Virus record (IMG/VR): IMGVR_UViG_3300021357_000011
Location: 1-25,929 of that record
Length of the DNA: 25,929 nucleotides
Strand: one strand, 5' to 3'
DNA from: a virus
In this document: positions 22,699-25,929 of the stretch, in pieces
How the letters are laid out: the number at the start of each line of letters is the position of its first letter
Position numbering within the stretch: the first letter of the stretch is position 1
The notes under the pieces: generated by a model
The model's input: only the letters and a program-made list of their open reading frames with translations
The model's database searches: none
What the model was told of the DNA's origin: nothing
Program-made: the position numbers and the translations under genes

Positions 22699-24924
22699 TC
22701 AAAGTGGATCATCTAAAATATCAAATAATGTTCTTTTTTGACTTTCTATAACTGCTATTTCCAAATTTTTCATAGCTTGGTCAAAATACGATTTTTTCAG
22801 TTCTATCCCAATAAATCTTCGCCCAAGTTTCAATGAAACATAGCCCTCACTACCAATCCCCATAAAAGGAGATAATACTAAATCGTTAGGATTACTCCAT
22901 AACCACAAGGCTCTTTCGATCACTCCTAATTGCAAAGGGCAAATATGCTTTTCATCTTTATCTTCACGAGCGCTCTGTCTTTGCAAAGTATCACCTTGTC
23001 GGATATCTATCCAAATAGGACTAGCTATCTTTTGCCATTCATTTACAGGAAAATCCTCTGCATTGTGGATTATAGGATTATTATTTATTCCGGGTTTTCT
23101 CATGGTTACTAAATAATCAGCTATTCCTTGCCGACACATAGAACTATCCTTTTTAATTTGTTTATGCAAAAGACCTAATGCTTTAGTGCGTTGCATGGCA
23201 ACAACTGGGTCTTTCCAAATACATACTTCACTATGATAAATAAAACCCTCATTCATAAACATTCTGATTAAATCACCACGAAAGTCAGTTAAACCTATAT
23301 ATCCGTCTCTCATCTTGCTTGTCGGTAAATTCATACAATGAAACGATACCAATCTCCCGGGTTTCAATACTCGATATAATTCTTTTATTAAATATGAAAA
23401 ATGGTCAAAAAATTCTGATTTATTTTTACAATTTCCCATATCTCTTTCACTCGCAGAATATGTATAGAGAGAAGCAAAAGGAGGAGAAAAAATGGAAAAA
23501 TCAATGGAATTGTCATCAATTTGTAAAATCTTTTCGACACAATCTCCTAATATTATTCTAAATTTTTTCTGTATTATTTCATGTTCCATATATATATTAA
23601 TTAATTTCTTATCATAAAATCTACTGGATATATTTCTAGTCATTTGAATAAACATTCTCGAATGGTTTTTCTGTTTTTCTTTAATATTATTTAAAACTAC
23701 AATCTCTCTTTCTGAAATAATCACATGAACAGTCACAGGTTTAGTTTGTCCGAATCGCCAACACCTTCTTATAGCTTGATAAAATTTCTCATAAGAATCA
23801 GATAAACCGCAAAAAATTATTTCATTGCAATTCTGCCAATTCATGCCAAATCCAGCTATTGATGGCTTGCTTATTAAAATCTGAACATCTCCATTTGAAA
23901 AACCTATAAGAGAACTTTCTTTATATTCTGATGTATCGGCTCCTTTTACTTCTGCAACATTATTTCTATCTGAAAATATCTCTTTTAATTTGGCAGATTC
24001 ATCATTAAGATCACACCATATTAAATAACTTTTATCCTCTTTTACTATTTCTCTGGCAAGATTGACTCTATCTAACAAAGATGACTTTCTCGCTCCGCGC
24101 CTTTCACTCAATGTTGTTACTGGCATTGAACACAATAATCCGTCTTGTATTTCACTCGGAATGATATGCTCTTTTATGATAAGTGGAGGAATATCATAAC
24201 CCTCATCGCTAAATCCAATATCAGAAGGCTTTTGTATCATTACAGCCCATGAACCCACAAATTGCCAAAACTCATCTTCGGCATGGCCTTTAATCCTCCA
24301 TGTGCCAGTATCACTAGCATCATTGATAAAATATGTAGCGAGCATCTCCACCCGAGACAATATATCCAAAAATTCAGCATGATTGCCTAATTCCATAAAA
24401 TCATTTGGAGAAGGTGTAGCAGTACAAGCAAGTTTATAAGGAACCTCAGAAAATTCTGAAATGATATATTCTTTAGTTTTTCCATCAAAACTCTTTAAAA
24501 TACTACTTTCATCTAATACAATTCCAGATAATTCAGAAGGATCAAATTTATGCACAATTTCATAATTAGATATATACACTCCCGGTTGTCCTATTTCTAA
24601 CTGACTTCTGATTATTTTTACATCAATGCCGAATTTATCACCTTCTCTCTTTGTTTGACGAGATACCGCTAATGGTGCAAGGATCAAAACAGACTTATTT
24701 GTTTTTTTACTAACTATCTCTGCCCATGACAATTGCATAAGTGTTTTACCAAGGCCACAATCAGCAAATATGGCATATTTTCCTTTTATTAACGCTTTAG
24801 ATACGATCTCCTTTTGAAAAGGAAACATATATTTATTAAGTAAATGTCCAAAATCCGATATTCCCATAGAACTGCTGATTTTCTTTTTCTGCAATAGAAA
24901 TTTTTTATAATTATCACTTCTCAT
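22699..24924 (-). CDS. Fused SNF2-type helicase and beta-class DNA methyltransferase
   Basis: A 741-residue two-domain enzyme. N-terminal helicase, ~20-440: Walker A DCGLGKT (55-61), Walker B LDESS (137-141), motif III ACTATPSPND (166-174) and motif VI QAIRRCWRFGQ (383-393). C-terminal methyltransferase, ~450-730: catalytic SPPF (480-483) before the cofactor loop SPFMGIGSEG (685-694), the IV-then-I order of beta-class N4-cytosine/N6-adenine enzymes. The segment KDPVVAMQRTKALGLLHKQ between them is familiar from phage methylases usually found next to a separate helicase gene. No nuclease domain is seen, so it is not a complete restriction enzyme. Likely role: modify phage DNA, possibly with remodelling. 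The ATG overlaps the upstream gene by 11 bp. Confidence 0.9.
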   Translation of the reverse strand: MRSDNYKKFLLQKKKISSSMGISDFGHLLNKYMFPFQKEIVSKALIKGKYAIFADCGLGKTLMQLSWAEIVSKKTNKSVLILAPLAVSRQTKREGDKFGIDVKIIRSQLEIGQPGVYISNYEIVHKFDPSELSGIVLDESSILKSFDGKTKEYIISEFSEVPYKLACTATPSPNDFMELGNHAEFLDILSRVEMLATYFINDASDTGTWRIKGHAEDEFWQFVGSWAVMIQKPSDIGFSDEGYDIPPLIIKEHIIPSEIQDGLLCSMPVTTLSERRGARKSSLLDRVNLAREIVKEDKSYLIWCDLNDESAKLKEIFSDRNNVAEVKGADTSEYKESSLIGFSNGDVQILISKPSIAGFGMNWQNCNEIIFCGLSDSYEKFYQAIRRCWRFGQTKPVTVHVIISEREIVVLNNIKEKQKNHSRMFIQMTRNISSRFYDKKLINIYMEHEIIQKKFRIILGDCVEKILQIDDNSIDFSIFSPPFASLYTYSASERDMGNCKNKSEFFDHFSYLIKELYRVLKPGRLVSFHCMNLPTSKMRDGYIGLTDFRGDLIRMFMNEGFIYHSEVCIWKDPVVAMQRTKALGLLHKQIKKDSSMCRQGIADYLVTMRKPGINNNPIIHNAEDFPVNEWQKIASPIWIDIRQGDTLQRQSAREDKDEKHICPLQLGVIERALWLWSNPNDLVLSPFMGIGSEGYVSLKLGRRFIGIELKKSYFDQAMKNLEIAVIESQKRTLFDILDDPL

Positions 24925-25153
24925 AAATAAAATGCTTTTTATCTTTTAGATTTTGTCGAAAGAATCTTAAATGAGGCATATTTCTCAGTAAAACAGCACT
25001 ACTTGCTACAATTTTGCCTCGATGATTACTTGACAATAAATTGTTCATTGTCCTATATGCTTCACCTTCAGCCCGATTGATAATGTGGTTTGATAGTCCT
25101 TGTTTCAGAAATCCAATAGTACAAATAGGACATTTGATCAATTTAATATTCAT
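24914..25153 (-). CDS. Small zinc-finger protein before helicase-methylase
   Basis: A 79-residue protein. MNIKLIKCPICTIGFLKQGL has a CPIC pair followed by SNHIINRAEGEAYR, a His-containing helix, giving a short zinc-finger of the kind seen in small phage regulators. The C-terminal ~40 residues are basic and helical (LRFFRQNLKDKK). It is first in the minus-strand transcription unit, translated with the helicase-methylase by an 11-bp overlap. It could be a regulator or DNA-binding partner of the enzyme. Confidence 0.75.
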   Translation of the reverse strand: MNIKLIKCPICTIGFLKQGLSNHIINRAEGEAYRTMNNLLSSNHRGKIVASSAVLLRNMPHLRFFRQNLKDKKHFIYEK

Positions 25154-25212
25154 TTTTTTATTAATTCTCTAATTTGCTATTTGATTTTCTCTATTTTAAT
25201 CTCCACCTGCTC

Positions 25213-25240
25213 ATTATCATTATAATTAAATTATTGTCAA
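25213..25240 (-). promoter_or_regulatory. Promoter TTGACA-16-GATAAT
   Basis: On the minus strand, TTGACA (25235-25240) and GATAAT (25213-25218) have 16 nt between them, and TTATCCACA (25252-25260) lies 11 nt upstream. Six nt after the -10 a GTG opens a nine-codon frame, MEIKIEKIK. It resembles the start of the 52-residue zinc-ribbon gene at 22638. This would drive the zinc-finger and helicase-methylase genes. Confidence 0.7.
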
Positions 25241-25251
25241 GCATACCCATC

Positions 25252-25608
25252 TGTGGATAAGTTTTTGCAAAAATATAATCCTCCCCAAAAAACTTATCAA
25301 AAACATAATAAACCTAAAAGCGATTTTGTTATTCTTAGCCATATTTCTGCTTGGTGCTTGGTATTTTGATACAATTACCAAGCAGAAAGCAGAAATTTTG
25401 CAGTGAAAGGGGTTTTGCTTAGTTTTTATCCCCTTTAAAGGGATAAAAACAAGCAAGTTCACTTGTGATGATTATTCACAATCATTTAAAAAGAGTATTC
25501 TGCTTGGTGCATGGTATTTATATATACAGGCAGGCAGAATTACCATGCAGAATTACCATGCAGAATTATTTACAATCTAAATAATTTGTGTTATGTTGCT
25601 TATCCACA
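25252..25608. other. Replication-origin-like control region
   Basis: No gene is supported here. It contains DnaA consensus boxes at 25252-25260 (minus), 25472-25480 (TTATTCACA, plus) and 25600-25608 (plus). Also present: an inverted repeat GATAAGTTTTTG/CAAAAAACTTATC (25256-25298); two homologous hairpins around 25344-25395 and 25497-25566; a 17-bp dyad (25415-25456); and 13-bp direct repeats GCAGAATTACCAT (25534, 25547, partial 25560). It lies between divergent transcription units. The combination of DnaA boxes, iterons and AT-rich dyads is typical of plasmid and phage origins; the origin function is inferred. Confidence 0.6.
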
Positions 25609-25612
25609 TTCG

Positions 25613-25640
25613 TTGTTTTTAAACACTAAGCTATTATAAA
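25613..25640 (+). promoter_or_regulatory. Rightward promoter TTGTTT-16-TATAAA
   Basis: TTGTTT (25613-25618), 16 nt, TATAAA (25635-25640), starting 4 nt after a DnaA-type box. It would transcribe the structured leader 25645-25745 and the gene at 25747. The -35 is weak but the spacing is the same as in the two leftward promoters. Confidence 0.5.
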
Positions 25641-25644
25641 AAAC

Positions 25645-25745
25645 ATGCGGATCACTTTTCAAGAGTTTTTTATAACTAAAAAGCTGTATAGGCCCGAATT
25701 TCTCTTGGAAGTTCCGCATACCTATACAGCTTTTTGGTTATAAAA
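25645..25745 (+). promoter_or_regulatory. Interleaved double inverted repeat in 5' leader
   Basis: Segment A (25645-25665, ATGCGGA ... CAAGAG) is complementary to A' (25702-25719, CTCTTGGAAGTTCCGCAT), and B (25668-25692) to B' (25721-25745, CCTATACAGCTTTTTGGTTA-TAAAA) over 25 positions with one wobble. The order is A-B-A'-B'. B' ends one base before the ATG at 25747. The linkers (2, 9 and 1 nt) look too short for both helices to form fully, so a switch between two structures is possible. Confidence 0.7.
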
Positions 25746-25746
25746 C

Positions 25747-25929
25747 ATGATTGAGCAAGACATAGAACAGTTTATTAGTGAATATGGCCTTATTTACCCG
25801 ACCCATGAATGGGAGATGACAGTATGGCCAATGGCTATAAAGTACAATACCCTACTTAATCCAGCCGTTTCAGAGGATAAACTTCGTTTTATATACGACA
25901 CCATTCTTGGAAAAAGCATGGGATATGCG
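25747..25929 (+). CDS. Rightward gene of unknown function, partial
   Basis: An open frame of 61 codons from ATG to the window edge (MIEQDIEQFISEYGLIYPTH, then EWEMTVWPMAIKYNTLLNPA ... ILGKSMGYA). It is the only plus-strand gene supported in the window. The sequence is a globular helix/strand mix rich in aromatic residues; no family is recognised from this fragment. No Shine-Dalgarno is seen, since the bases before the ATG form the arm of a long hairpin, suggesting structural control of translation. It may belong to a divergent replication or regulation module. Confidence 0.7.
   Translation, partial: MIEQDIEQFISEYGLIYPTHEWEMTVWPMAIKYNTLLNPAVSEDKLRFIYDTILGKSMGYA

Noticed and set aside
22699-24924. 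Type ISP or type III restriction enzyme
   Set aside because: There is no nuclease domain, and methyltransferase motifs are in beta order; no partner subunit nearby.
25226-25462. 78-codon minus-strand frame in the control region
   Set aside because: It spans palindromes and DnaA boxes, and its codons are dictated by the repeats; no ribosome site or neighbour logic.
25463-25481. TTGTGA-N7-TCACAA as a CRP-type operator
   Set aside because: Spacing is 7 rather than 6 and the right half coincides with a DnaA consensus box; only symmetry is certain.
25534-25568. Short direct repeats as a CRISPR-like array
   Set aside because: Units are 13 bp, directly adjacent, with no spacers and no cas genes; they fit iterons.
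1-25929. Alternative genetic code (TGA recoded, as in some CPR lineages)
   Set aside because: Many genes end at TGA in ATGA overlaps exactly where the next gene begins, and no key gene contains internal TGA.

Overview
The window is part of the genome of a tailed double-stranded DNA phage (or a prophage-like contig), AT-rich, with essentially all genes on the minus strand and packed head to tail, often with ATGA or TAATG stop/start overlaps. Terminase, portal, scaffold, major capsid, head-tail adaptor and tail/fibre genes follow one another in the usual order. No tape-measure, tail-tube or sheath gene is visible. Instead, two large helical proteins and a beta-rich tail protein follow the adaptor, which points to a podovirus-like virion (inference). 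The Thr/Ser-rich surface proteins, with ATST-type runs, 'LSVAG', 'GIGTxTP' and GCFxxNxTCVGG motifs and N-terminal membrane or signal segments, resemble secreted proteins of Patescibacteria/CPR bacteria. A Parcubacteria-like host is therefore my guess, not a proof. TGA is used as a stop, so code 25 is not needed.

Layout, read from right to left (the direction of transcription): 25.2-25.75 kb is a non-coding control region with consensus DnaA boxes, 13-bp iterons, hairpins whose arms co-vary, and divergent promoters; a plus-strand gene leaves it to the right and runs off the window. 25.15-22.7 kb holds a small zinc-finger protein and a fused SNF2-type helicase/beta-class DNA methyltransferase. 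22.6-19.2 kb is a cluster of very small early-type genes (zinc ribbons, a repeat protein, coiled coils, small membrane proteins), many shorter than 60 codons. 19.2-17.5 kb is the terminase pair. 17.5-16.1 kb holds small zinc proteins and a SET-domain protein. 16.1-12.2 kb is portal, small membrane-anchored proteins and scaffold. 12.15-10.5 kb is the major capsid gene, which I read as split by a group I intron carrying an HNH homing endonuclease. 10.4-0 kb holds adaptor, fibre, tail, internal virion and tail-fibre genes; the last runs off the left end.

The most notable points are: (1) the group I intron in the capsid gene, with P1, P3, P7, P8 and P9 pairings traceable by eye and a 4-codon first exon; (2) a recurring promoter/start unit TGNTATAAT-N6-ATG that predicts leaderless mRNAs for several genes; (3) two copies of a regulatory module TTATCCACA-11-TTGACA-16-(T/G)ATAAT-GGAGATTAAA flanking the helicase/methylase locus; (4) an interleaved double inverted repeat (A-B-A'-B') ending one base before the start codon of the rightward gene; (5) an origin-like region with covarying hairpins.
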